From Palaemon carinicauda (lineage: Eukaryota > Arthropoda > Malacostraca > Decapoda > Palaemonidae), in NCBI RefSeq assembly GCF_036898095.1, contig NC_090751.1, positions 54,015,264-54,079,263 of the forward strand: a stretch of DNA of 64,000 nt, written 5' to 3'. The notes under the pieces are model-generated. The model searched no databases. It had not been told where the DNA came from and was given only the letters and a program-made list of their open reading frames with translations. Every line of letters begins with the position of its first letter. Within the stretch, counting starts at the first letter, position 1. The position numbers and the translations under genes were made by a program. Below are positions 50,994 through 61,130 of the stretch, piece by piece.

Positions 50994-52534
50994 ATAAAAA
51001 CATACTTCTCAATCGACAATAACTTCGGAAGAGTCACGAAGCATGTAACGGAAAAGAAATAAAAATTAGAGACGTTTCTCTATCAAATGCTGAAAAAATT
51101 AAAGTGCAATAAAGTTAATCGGCTTAGTAGTTAGAGTCACCGAAATCAATAAAACGAAACTTATGATATTCCCAATAAACATAATCTTCATTAATGACTA
51201 ATCGAAATCATCAAACACTATTGCTAAATGTGTATTATCTAACCTTCACTAGATCATTATTATTCGTAGAAGTGAAATAGTAGTATTCTTATACCCATTG
51301 CTGTTAACATTATTCATAGAAAATAGTCATAGCCCATAAAAATAGATATTCAAAACAGACCCTTACTGCGTACAACACTAATAGAATCCACAGTGTTACA
51401 TCCGGTCTCTCAAATCACACCTACCGTTCAGCAAAAGGTGTTAGTTTCTATTTGTCTCTATATAAGTACGACGATGTTGAAGAAGGAGATAAAGAGAAAC
51501 GTGTATTCCTCGTATCTCTTGACAAGCCGTAGTGACTGAAAATCATTAACGAAACGATTCAAATTGCAAAACAGGAACTAGACGAGAGATAAGATTGACA
51601 AAGTTGAAAAATTGGATAATTATTCGAAATATTACAAGTGTTTTAACAATAAAAACAAGTAAGTGAAGATAATGCAAGCATCTTAAAGAAAAGAAATAAA
51701 CCTATCCAAAGAACACCACCAAGTAAGAAAAAAATAAATTATGTCAATTTTAGCGTTGAAATTACGAAATGAATAACACTGTTACTAGATCAAACGAACA
51801 AGCAATGGTGTGGTATCGTTTGAGAAGTGAAATGGCATAGCAAATAAACTTATGGACAAGAGGTACAGAAATGTTCAACATCAGGAAATACATAAATTCC
51901 AAGACTGCAGAAGCTTCATGTATGTGAAACACGTGAATGTTAGTCTTGGTGCATGTACGCACATAAACACAGTAAACAAACATAATTTCATACGTTCATT
52001 TATATATGATAGGAGCTACACTTTTGGCGCCAACCTATCCAAACCAAAAAGATCGAAAGAAAAATATAATAATTTAGAATAAGAATTTTGATCAAATATC
52101 AAACTATAACAGGGAAAGACTTCAGGGCAATAATCCCTCCTATATTCTCTATTTAGCTGATAAATATTGGATTAACTCATTGTTCTGAAAAATTCCATTA
52201 CATTAGTCACCTCATAAACTAAACAAAAGGTTAACAATATTGCATCGGCACGTTCCGCACACAACACTTATTACATCAATCTTCTAGACACCAGCGTGCT
52301 TCCGAGATATTAAGATCTTTCTTCCCAATACCTCTTCCAACCTTTCTATCGGGCACTTTTTAGATCTTCAATTCATACTTCTTTCTAATTGCTTCATATT
52401 ACAGCATGTACTTTTTCAACTTCATGCTGTCTTCCAATAGTTTCATTTGACCAAGCTATAACAAAATATTAATCCATCTTACTAACGCTGACTTTTACCT
52501 AATTTCGTTTCTTCATCATCATGGATACGAAGCA
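50989..52534. other. Unassigned AT-rich sequence
   Basis: No gene or repeat recognised. Confidence 0.45.
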
Positions 52535-52791
52535 AACTAAAGTAGATGATATTTTCACATGTAAGAAAAAGAAATGGATATGGACAAGACATATAATGAG
52601 AATGACAGATAATAGATGGATATTAAGAATAGCACTATGGGTCCTTAGAGATTGCAAAGGAAGCGAGGGATTGACAAACTAAGAAAGATTGCGGGTGTGA
52701 AGTGACAAAGACCATAAATAGACGCAAGTGGAAAGACAAGTCTGAGGGTTTTGTTCTGCAGTGGACTAGTAACGGCAGATAATGATGATGA

Positions 52792-52794
<3 letters not shown>
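52535..52794 (+). mobile_element. RTE-like LINE 3' end, copy 3
   Basis: Starts with TAGATGATATTTTCACATGT and carries KKKKWIWTRHIMRMTDNRW-type sequence, then the C-terminal basic region and TTCTGCAGTGGACTAGTAAC. It ends in (ATG)n and then TA units. Only the last ~250 bp of the LINE remain. Confidence 0.8.

Positions 52795-52850
<56 letters not shown>
52795..52850. repeat. (TA)n microsatellite between opposed LINE tails
   Basis: It sits between the (GAT)n tail of copy 3 and the (ATC)n tail of the following inverted copy, so the whole unit is palindromic. Confidence 0.95.
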
Positions 52851-52853
<3 letters not shown>

Positions 52854-52962
52854 TCATCATCATCATCATCATCATCATCTGCCGTTACTAGTCCACTGCA
52901 GAACAAAACTCTCAGATTTGTCTTTCCACTTGCGTCTATTTGTGGTCTTTGTCACTTCACAC
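52851..52962 (-). mobile_element. RTE-like LINE 3' end, inverted copy
   Basis: (TCA)n followed by CTGCCGTTACTAGTCCACTG, the complement of the last ~110 bp of copy 3. It is joined head to head with the next fragment near 52955-52962. Confidence 0.85.
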
Positions 52963-53003
52963 GTGACAAAGACCAGTGGACTAGTAACGGCAGATGATGA
53001 TGA

Positions 53004-53009
<6 letters not shown>
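52963..53009 (+). mobile_element. RTE-like LINE 3' end, short plus copy
   Basis: GTGACAAAGACCA, then AGTGGACTAGTAACGGCAGA and (TGA)n. With the preceding fragment it forms a perfect 13-bp inverted repeat (TGGTCTTTGTCAC at 52942-52954 and its complement at 52963-52975). It lacks about 55 bp present between those blocks in copy 3. Confidence 0.8.

Positions 53010-53070
<61 letters not shown>
53007..53070. repeat. (TA)n microsatellite
   Basis: About 31 TA units following the short LINE tail. Confidence 0.95.
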
Positions 53071-53071
<1 letters not shown>

Positions 53072-53095
53072 CTGCAGCATTCTGAATTTCCACAG

Positions 53096-53127
53096 TGCGT
53101 GTGAGAGATCTTCATCTCTCACATGCA
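53096..53127. other. Hairpin with CTTC loop
   Basis: TGCGTGTGAGAGAT-CTTC-ATCTCTCACATGCA: 14-bp stem with one G-T pair and a 4-base loop. Function unknown; too short a loop and arm for a microRNA precursor. Confidence 0.7.
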
Positions 53128-55690
53128 CTTGCACTTGTTTCTCAGCAAGAAGAGAACAGTTGTGAAGCATGGCCAAGATGAATGAGAATAATTAACTTTT
53201 TTCAATTCAATAAAATAGAAAAACTAAGCTTATGTATATACTGAATTAATTAATATTCTTTTACATATCTATATAAAAGTAAAACCTGGTGAGACGTATA
53301 AAACGCAGAAAGGCCGATCTGATCAAACCTAAAAACAACATGAAACAATGGAAAATGGAACTCGACTTTTCAGTAAGTTTTCCATCATTATTCTGTATAT
53401 GTGAAGAGCTGCTCAGACAAGGAAAAGTTTGTCTAAAGTAACAATAGCATAAGTGTTACAGTGCTGAGTACTTACCGAGAACCATTATTAATAAAGACCC
53501 TGTCCCGTAAGAAAATCAAGAGAGAAGATACTAATACTATTAAACCTCCTCTAAACTAAAGTTTAAATCTACTTGGACACATCAATCATGAATCATCCTA
53601 AAACCATTAAAACCAGAAAATTTGCTTTGGAAGAAAATCAAACAAAAACGATGACTCATAATACTCCTTGTGTTTTATATTAACACTTCTACATTGTTGT
53701 AGTCTTACGCCACAACTTGCACAAGAAATCAGCCAACAAGCTCCACGGAACAACATAACTGGGATCCTCAGGTTAACGTGAATTAGTTCCGAAACTTTCC
53801 CTTCAATTCTTAAAGCTAGGCATCGGTGTTACACCTCTCCTGCCACTTCCAAACGGTAAGTCTGAGGTACCATTGGATGTAACTTTTATATTAATCATGA
53901 GTACGTGTGCATACAGTAGTTCATATTAAGACTACCCATTTCAGGTCGAAAGTTGAATGTTAATAATCCTAATAGACCTTGTAATGTCAACTCTAATAAA
54001 CAAAGAATGCATCTACTTGTTCAAACGAATGGTTTCACAATAGTATGACGAAAAGCAGAAGAATTTGAGCAAGAGAGCAACATCGTGCTAATAAGTACGC
54101 AATGTTGAGTTTTCTACCCAGAGGATTCAACCTCTTCCATTCTAAAGGCGAATGAACGTGGCAATGATTGGCGATAGACATTATATCAACTATTTACAAA
54201 TGGAAAGCTAACACCCCCCCCCCAAGCCACCCTCTATAAGGAAAAAGGGCATAAAAAACTATTAGAGTTTAATCGTCGATGTAACTTCAACTAATTTGCT
54301 TTACTTTCGATTTTCGAGACTTGATTCTTGTAATACTATCATCTTTGCTTATGACCACCAATGATAAGCTTTAAAATTATTCAAAATTACAACTCGTTTG
54401 CGCTAAAACCGTTATTACTATTGTAATTCTTAATCATATTCATGCCAGGAATTATTATTATTTCGAAGATACAGCTTAAAAATCTGAAAAACAATAGGAC
54501 CTTGATAGAGAAAAACTAATTTCCGTAGAAACACGTACTTAACATTCCAGATTGCTTTAATAATTTATGTTTTATTTAAATAAATTGGCTTTAGTTCTTT
54601 TGGACATCAGAAAAGAAACTTCCATAGGTTCAACAATTTCATAAATATTACAAAATCCATAACGCAAGATAAAAAACAAACAGGCAGACTAAACAAACCT
54701 AGGCCAGGTTTACCTTTATTGAATAAATATGCATAAAATACGTGGGTGTTGACATTTGATAACCGATTCAGTATTTCCAAAAATTAGTTCTAGTTAATCA
54801 ATGTACTGGTTACCATACCCACTTATGTTTTTCGGCAAACTCTGCAGAAAACTGGATTTTATCCGGGAAAACGGACGTTTAACACAAATTATATCGTTTA
54901 AATTTCCAGAAAAAAAACATTACCCACACACAACATGAATGCGTACCGTCAGTCAAGTGGAAACTATCCAGACAGGATAAATTATTTATAAGCACAATTA
55001 TGATTGAAAGCACTAAAATCTTGAAAATACATTAAAGAATTTGCATTCGCATAACCTACATGCTAAATACGTCTCAATTAGAAAAAAAAAAAACACCCGA
55101 AAAGACATTTAAATACCGCAAAATATAGATGAAGAGAACAAAAACCCTTAGCTGACGGTTCGATAAACATCGACGGACGTTTCTTGTTGGCACTAAAGCT
55201 GACCTGAACATACCCAAAAAGCCCTTATTTTATGTACGCGTGCCGGGGATTACACGTGATCGGATAAATTCAATAGGGCTGGGATTTTTACCTGCATTTG
55301 TGCAAAAAATAATACAACTTTTATCCCATACGTTACGAGAGAGGATACACATTTCGTATGAATGGCTATGCAAATGAAACTAAAGTTGCTTCGGTCAAAA
55401 GACAATACAGGAAAAAATAAATATAAAAAGCGACAAACGTTCACCATCAACCCATGCCCACCGTGTCTTAACTTACGATCAGCTTTAATATTGCGCTACT
55501 TAAATAATTTCATGTAATTCAGTTTTTCGTTCTTTTAAATTATGAAACACGAACATTTTAAAACATTAAAATGTTACATGGTAAATAAGTTGCATATGCT
55601 CAACAACCTTTACAAAAGGAAAATTAAAGTGGACTGAGAGAGTAAGTATACACAGACACACACACACAGGCACACATATCTGGACCGTGC
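53128..55690. other. Unassigned AT-rich sequence
   Basis: About 2.5 kb with no recognisable gene, element or long array. A short C run lies at about 54213-54222. Confidence 0.45.
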
Positions 55691-56492
55691 CAAGAAGAAA
55701 AATCAAAGTAAATGCACTTCATGGGGCCCGGTTCTTTCAATGAGGCATTCAGAGCGTCTCAAAACGTTGATATAAAATCGATACAGGCCATGCAGTGGTG
55801 GTCGCAGACAGTGGGCTCGCTTCTAAAGACTCGGCAAGGCTTTGAGGAGTAACTAGGCGTGGTGTGGGAAGAATAGCTGGTTGGGATCTCAATGGCGCTC
55901 GGAGGAAGCAGCGCCGCGATCTTCAATGGCGAGAACCTACCAGGGATTCCGAGGCTACAAAAAGACCTCTCTCTCTCTCTCTCTCCCTCCCAACCCAACC
56001 CAACCCCCGAACCTTTACCCCTTATCAACTCCTCCCCTCCACCTCCTCCATCCATCCATCCACCCTCTCTCATCCGTCATCCCCTCCCCCCCGCCTCAAA
56101 CCCAGAAAACGACGACACTACTCTGACACTACTGCTGACATCGCTGTCTTTGAGTCTCTATATACCACTACCATAACCACCACCTCCTCCTCCTCCTCCT
56201 CCTCCCAACTTCTCTCTCATCTCATTCATGTTCTTATTATTTTCATATATTCTTTGTTTGCTTTTGACATCGTTTTGCTCTTTGTTCTTCCAACTCTTTT
56301 GTCTGGTTTTATCCTTTTCTTGGGTGTCCAGCTGGCTTCTTCTTGTCGTGCTTTCACTCGTCCGCGAAGACACGGCGCTGACATTACTGCTGACGTTGGT
56401 TCTGTCAACTAACTTTGTTTTGCAGCTGATGGATTCTACTTGAATTTTCTTCTTCGTCCTTTGGCAACATTCAGCGCGCTGGTCTTTTCAAG
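55691..56492 (+). other. GC- and pyrimidine-rich island; candidate first exon
   Basis: This stretch is much less AT-rich than its flanks and contains several CpGs (for example GGAAGCAGCGCCGCGATC near 55906). An ATG in good context at 55892 opens MALGGSSAAIFNGENLPGIP then a Ser/Leu/Pro-rich run over a CT/CCT tract and stops at 56176. An overlapping frame, 55864-56412, is open for 182 codons but is mostly repeat translation with one hydrophobic stretch. A donor-like TTCAAG|GTAATG is at 56492/56493. It could be a promoter with 5' exon; no protein family is recognised. Confidence 0.3.
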
Positions 56493-56953
56493 GTAATGAA
56501 GTATTAAAACTTTAGTTTTTCTCTTTATATCAATAAAAACAGTAAACTGGCTTTATCAGTTAGCATTATATCAATCACCACTCATAAACAGATATCCAAA
56601 CAAAACATTATATGATTATATTTTTCTTTTAAAAAAGCGGTTGCCATTAAACTTTAAAGCTGTACCAGTGCAGAAATGATCAACATCACCATCGGGATCA
56701 CCATCAAAGACCCTAAAGACATATCACTCATATCTATTGCAAACGAAAGGGTTCCCTTTGAATTTAGACCAAAGGCTGCAAAGGTAACGTTAAGGAAAAT
56801 GCGAAGAGGAATGAATGGAGGTTGTATGGGTGAAATGGAACGGAAGAAAGAAAGGTACAGACGATGACAGCGTTGGTGCTGAATATATAAAGCTTACATT
56901 TCTATATAAAAGTATACATATGATATACATACATGCGTATAAATGCACACTCA

Positions 56954-56957
<4 letters not shown>
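56493..56957. other. Unassigned sequence
   Basis: Possibly intronic if the donor at 56493 is real. No domain recognised. Confidence 0.35.
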
Positions 56958-57013
<56 letters not shown>

Positions 57014-57027
57014 ACATGGATATTTAT

Positions 57028-57083
<56 letters not shown>

Positions 57084-57090
57084 CATATTT

Positions 57091-57150
<60 letters not shown>
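56958..57150. repeat. Duplicated (TA)n-(CA)n-(TA)n array
   Basis: Two similar modules (TATTTA(CA)n(TA)n) in tandem between 57010 and 57150, preceded by a TA array. Confidence 0.93.
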
Positions 57151-57154
<4 letters not shown>

Positions 57155-57834
57155 GTGTGTGCAATTATTTAATGTGTAACTACACGAAAGAAGATAATTT
57201 ACAGGTATACATCAGGATGGATAATATAATTAAGAAAAAACTGGGAGACATACAAAATTATGCCATGAAAATAGAGGGATGACAGATCATGTCTGAAAAG
57301 TAAGAATTCCTGAGTCGACATACCTTAAATATTAGTTGAATCTGGGGGTGAAATTTTTTTTTAATTAATAACTGAATGGCCAAAAAAGAAAGGATTGGTG
57401 AAGTTTGACAATGCCTATTGAGATTACTAGGAGTGTATGAGGATGACAATTCAAATGTTTAGTAATATATAACCCCTGAGAGTTGATGGGACTGGAAGTG
57501 AGATGCCGCAATACAGTGGCAGTGTGAATGATTGGCTGATCAGGGCTTTCTTAGACATGTCTGTATGAAAGCAAGGTTCCTGAGCAGTGGTTATAAGGAC
57601 GAACAGTTCCTTTGTATAAGGGACAGGGCAGAAGTAAAACTAAAAGAATGATAGGGGTAAAACATTCCTTTATATAACTTGACACGTATAAAAAATTTCT
57701 TTCAAAAAATTAAACAGAAAACAAAAAGACTGATAAGGAAAGAGTAGTGATGGTCAAGAAGGAAGAGAGGTTGTGGATTAAGTGTTTGTTGTAAAGTGGA
57801 CATGAATGAATAGTTTCAAAGAGAAAAGGCTGTT

Positions 57835-57837
<3 letters not shown>
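57151..57837. other. Unassigned sequence
   Basis: No gene or repeat recognised. Confidence 0.4.
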
Positions 57838-57904
<67 letters not shown>

Positions 57905-57922
57905 ATATACATATACATATAC

Positions 57923-57983
<61 letters not shown>
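57838..57983. repeat. (TA)n-(TG)n-(TACA)n-(TA)n microsatellite
   Basis: It borders the outward 3' end of the minus Penelope-like copy, 20 bp away. The TACATATACATATACACATA block also appears at 59930-59950 on the other side of the locus. Confidence 0.95.
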
Positions 57984-57985
<2 letters not shown>

Positions 57986-58063
57986 AATTACAGGTGAAGA
58001 TATAATATTTGGTGTGCAGCAGGGTCCAAAAAACATCAGTTAAAAGGCCATAATTTATTTAGA

Positions 58064-58095
58064 GACGTTTCGAACATTGCAATGTTCATTATCAA
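58064..58095 (-). ncRNA. Degenerate hammerhead-like motif, minus copy
   Basis: The complement reads TTGATAA, T, GAACATT-GC-AATGTTC, GAAAC, GTC. A hammerhead core is CUGANGA, stem II, GAAA, then a cleavage triplet such as GUC. Stem II, GAAA and GTC fit; the first block has two changes, so self-cleavage is doubtful. Confidence 0.4.
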
Positions 58096-58303
58096 TCTGT
58101 AAAAGATAATATAAAATTCTTAAAATTTGTACAATAATTTAAAACAAAATAGTAAAAGAGTATTAAAACATTATTGATTTTATAACGGAAAATCGTAAAA
58201 AAACTAAAACAGTAAAACAAAAGAGAACCAGTGCTCACCAGACCACCCATAGGAAAAGGTGAAGAACGAATGAGTAAAAATTGTTACCCACCTACGACTT
58301 CAG

Positions 58304-59047
58304 TTATGCTAAGAAAAGAGGAGAGGCAGAGATATTAGAGTTTAAAGAAGGAACAAGCCGTTTGATATATAATGACTCAAGGGTAGTTAGAAATTCGCTT
58401 TGTTTTGTCCCACCAATAATTTTAAAGTGTTTTTTGTTTACTTGTATTTTGCACATGGCGGCATGATTCCTTATATTCGAAAATTCTGGGTTACCAAGTC
58501 TCTGACCAGTTCTAAAGCTGTATCCCATATGGCTACAGTATCTCACCTGCAACAACCTTCGGCAAGATCCAACATAGATACCGGGACATCCCGGGCACTT
58601 GAATTTATAAATTATGTTGGACCTCATGAAGGTCTGCAGTTTGATGGAAAACTTGTTGTCAGATAAGTAAGGAATTGTAGCGAAAATATTTTTCTTTTTG
58701 ACATTATACGATGGTATTGTAGTGGAGAAATGTCGTAAAAGGAGCTTGTTTATAACCTTATGAACCATACTTTCAGGGTAAGAGTTTTGCTTGAAAAAAT
58801 TAACTAAAAATAAAATCTCCTTATGAAAGAGTGACCAGCTTGAGGAATAACGCAGCGCCCTATAAACAAGTGTGTATATAGTATTTAGTTTAAAATTAAA
58901 AAAACAGGAACTATAAAAATTGTTGGCAAGGCCAGTGTATGTCTTTTTTCGATACACAGTTGTAATAAATTCACCATTGTCTCTGCTTACGTTAATGTCT
59001 AAAAAAGGTAGAGAGTTGTTGTTCTCTTTTTCTATAGTGAACTTCAT
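58304..59047 (-). CDS. Penelope-like RT C-terminus with GIY-YIG endonuclease
   Basis: An open frame of 247 codons. Residues 1-60: end of the RT palm/thumb, with KFTIEKENNNSLPFLDINVS then TTVYRKKTYTGL. Residues 60-135: linker. Residues about 140-245: GIY-YIG endonuclease with NIIYKFKCPGCPGIYVGSCR (GIY and YIG equivalents with a CPxC insert typical of this group), an Arg and His-rich helix (VRYCSHMGYSFRTG), SNIRNHAAMC and LESLYIKRLVPSLN. The enzyme would nick target DNA for priming. It lacks 33 codons at about residue 135 relative to the plus copy. The ATG is only the first Met of a truncated frame, which is open upstream to the junction. Confidence 0.85.
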   Translation of the reverse strand: MKFTIEKENNNSLPFLDINVSRDNGEFITTVYRKKTYTGLANNFYSSCFFNFKLNTIYTLVYRALRYSSSWSLFHKEILFLVNFFKQNSYPESMVHKVINKLLLRHFSTTIPSYNVKKKNIFATIPYLSDNKFSIKLQTFMRSNIIYKFKCPGCPGIYVGSCRRLLQVRYCSHMGYSFRTGQRLGNPEFSNIRNHAAMCKIQVNKKHFKIIGGTKQSEFLTTLESLYIKRLVPSLNSNISASPLFLA

Positions 59048-59050
59048 ATT

Positions 59051-59623
59051 TTGGTGTTGAATATTTATATGGTTATAAACAAGCTCCTTTTACGACATTT
59101 CTCCACTACAATACCATCGTATAATGTCAAAAAGAAAAATATTTTCGCTACAATTCCTTACTTATCTGACAACAAGTTTTCCATCAAACTTAAGAAAATA
59201 ATAGAAAAAGAGTTCGGCTGCCTCAACATCAAACTAATCCCAATCAATCCACTCAAAATTAATGTATTTTTTGGCTACAAAGACAAACTGCAGACCTTCA
59301 TGAGGTCCAACATAATTTATAAATTCAAGTGCCCGGGATGTCCCGGTATCTATGTTGGATCTTGCCGAAGGTTGTTGCAGGTGAGATACTGTAGCCATAT
59401 GGGATACAGCTTTAGAACTGGTCAGAGACTTGGTAACCCAGAATTTTCGAATATAAGGAATCATGCCGCCATGTGCAAAATACAAGTAAACAAAAAACAC
59501 TTTAAAATTATTGGTGGGACAAAACAAAGCGAATTTCTAACTACCCTTGAGTCATTATATATCAAACGGCTTGTTCCTTCTTTAAACTCTAATATCTCTG
59601 CCTCTCCTCTTTTCTTAGCATAA
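59051..59623 (+). CDS. Penelope-like GIY-YIG endonuclease, plus copy
   Basis: An open frame of 190 codons. The first eight residues come from the junction; homology to the minus copy starts at VINKLLLRHF (from about 59071). The RT is missing, but the linker is complete, including the 33 residues lost from the other copy (starting KKIIEKEFGCLNIKLIPINP), followed by an endonuclease domain identical in protein sequence to the minus copy. The frame is intact but without RT cannot mobilise itself. A pseudogene by truncation rather than by stops. Confidence 0.85.
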   Translation: MVLNIYMVINKLLLRHFSTTIPSYNVKKKNIFATIPYLSDNKFSIKLKKIIEKEFGCLNIKLIPINPLKINVFFGYKDKLQTFMRSNIIYKFKCPGCPGIYVGSCRRLLQVRYCSHMGYSFRTGQRLGNPEFSNIRNHAAMCKIQVNKKHFKIIGGTKQSEFLTTLESLYIKRLVPSLNSNISASPLFLA

Positions 59624-59925
59624 CTGAAGTCGTAGGTGGGTAACAATTTTTACTCATTCGTTCTTCACCTTTTCCTATGGGTGGTCTGGTGAGCACTGGT
59701 TCTCTTTTGTTTTACTGTTTTAGTTTTTTTACGATTTTCCGTTATAAAATCAATAATGTTTTAATACTCTTTTACTATTTTGTTTTAAATTATTGTACAA
59801 ATTTTAAGAATTCTATATTATCTTTTACAGATTGATAATGAACATTGCAATGTTCGAAACGTCTCTAAATAAATTATGGCCTTTTAACTGATGTTTTTTG
59901 GACCCTGCTGCACACCAAATATATA
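59071..59925 (+). mobile_element. Penelope-like element, plus copy
   Basis: Opposite partner of 58003-59070, joined head to head at about 59070/59071. Its 3' region ends with GGACCCTGCTGCACACCAAA immediately before a TA array. Differences from the minus arm are rare (for example one base near 59812) apart from the 99-bp deletion in the other copy. Confidence 0.9.
59832..59863 (+). ncRNA. Degenerate hammerhead-like motif, plus copy
   Basis: TTGATAA (59832-59838), stem GAACATT/AATGTTC around GC (59840-59855), GAAAC (59856-59860) and GTC (59861-59863). Hammerhead motifs are known in Penelope-like terminal repeats. Here the CUGANGA block is altered. The ACGT after GAAA is self-complementary, as in minimal forms proposed to act as dimers. 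Confidence 0.4.
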
Positions 59926-59946
59926 TATATACATATACATATACAC

Positions 59947-60008
<62 letters not shown>

Positions 60009-60037
60009 ATATATAAATGCACTATATATATACACAG

Positions 60038-60090
<53 letters not shown>
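59919..60090. repeat. (TA)n/(CA)n microsatellite
   Basis: It begins at the last base of the Penelope-like plus copy and runs to the LTR-like repeat. Confidence 0.95.
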
Positions 60091-60092
<2 letters not shown>

Positions 60093-61130
60093 CGGCTGAC
60101 GAATTATGCTAATTCCCGAGCCCCAAAACTCACCTACTTTAATTTTACATGAGTCCGTTACACTTGAAAAATAATACCGGAGCTCTGAGAATATTACGCA
60201 ACTCCCAGATGACAATATATATATGAACACTGAATATCCAAAACTCAAAACCAATCTAGGTGATTATTTACTTGAACTATTCTAAACCAAGCTCTTACTT
60301 CGGTTCTTAGTCGGGGAATACGAGCAAAACACTGAGAAAAAATATTGGTGATTGAAATAATATACACTTTACAAAAATAAATATATTCTATAAAAATTTA
60401 ACAGCAATTCCTAAGAATTAAAACAAAAATAAATCACTCGAAATATTAAATCTGAAATAAACCTTAAACTAAGACAAAAGAAAGGCACTTAGAAAAATTA
60501 TACTTTCACTGGAAATTAATTTTCAAAAATATTCAATTTTGGCAATTAATGAAAAGAGTTAACACTTTAACACTCTAATGAACATACAATAATAAAATTA
60601 ACATATATCTAACTATTACGCTTGCATCTTTTGGATTCAAACAAGGTTACAGAATGGTTAAGCAAAAATTTCAATGCACTTCACTGTTTAACCTAAATCT
60701 CACAGGGCCAGTTACAAAAATGTATGTTAAACTGTACTTACATTAACACACTACACTTGAATTAACATCCAATAATTTCACCAATGTTTGAACAACACTA
60801 TACAGAATATATGTTGGGTAGAAATCTCTTTTCTCGTTTGAGAGGACACTCACTTGAGAGGAATGAGGGCAGGCGGATGTTGGCTCTTTCAAAGGCATAG
60901 GCTGGGTCTCTTCTGCTGCTTGTGTATTCCTAGGGTCTATATATATATTGAATTAATTCTTCTAGAAAATAGTAATAGATCATTCTCGTAGCGTGGGGGA
61001 CATGGCTCTAGCGGCGTAAGGTTGCCAACGTAGTAAATTGAAGAAGGGGTACTAGCCTTGCTTGTGAGGCAACCCTCTCTCAGCTAACTCTGCCCACTTA
61101 CCTCTCGTGTCAATAAAAAAAAAAAAAAAG
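60093..61130 (-). repeat. LTR-like dispersed repeat, copy B
   Basis: Partner of 39711-40744. Shared blocks include GAATATCCAAA, GTGATTGAAATAATATACAC, AATAAATATATTCTATAAAA, the TCTGCCCACTTACC region and a terminal A run (61116-61130). On the minus strand a TATATATATAGACCC box (60936-60950) sits where copy A has its TATA-like box. No coding capacity. A solo LTR or a large non-autonomous retroelement are both possible. Confidence 0.5.

Larger units (their letters stand above)
58003..59070 (-). mobile_element. Penelope-like element, minus copy
   Basis: A 5'-truncated Penelope-like retroelement whose 3' end points left. It contains the end of the RT and a complete GIY-YIG endonuclease domain (frame 59047-58304), then a 3' region with the hairpin-GAAAC-GTC motif (58064-58095 on the complement) and GGACCCTGCTGCACACCAAA at the end. 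Its arm from 58003 to about 58766 is a near-identical inverted copy of 59071-59925; 58767-59070 is present only here. Confidence 0.9.

Noticed and set aside
53096..53127. microRNA precursor
   Set aside because: Stem is only 14 bp with a 4-base loop, too short for a Drosha/Dicer substrate.
55864..56412. 182-codon plus-strand frame as a protein-coding gene
   Set aside because: Most of it translates CT, CCT and CCA repeats; the hydrophobic part has no family resemblance, and two other frames are also open. Kept only as a candidate exon region.
58304..59623. GIY-YIG proteins as host nucleases
   Set aside because: Flanking RT sequence, truncated starts and paired 3' ends show they belong to Penelope-like retroelements.
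59832..59863. Functional hammerhead ribozyme
   Set aside because: The CUGANGA block reads TTGATAA, with changes at positions expected to be critical; reported only as a degenerate motif.
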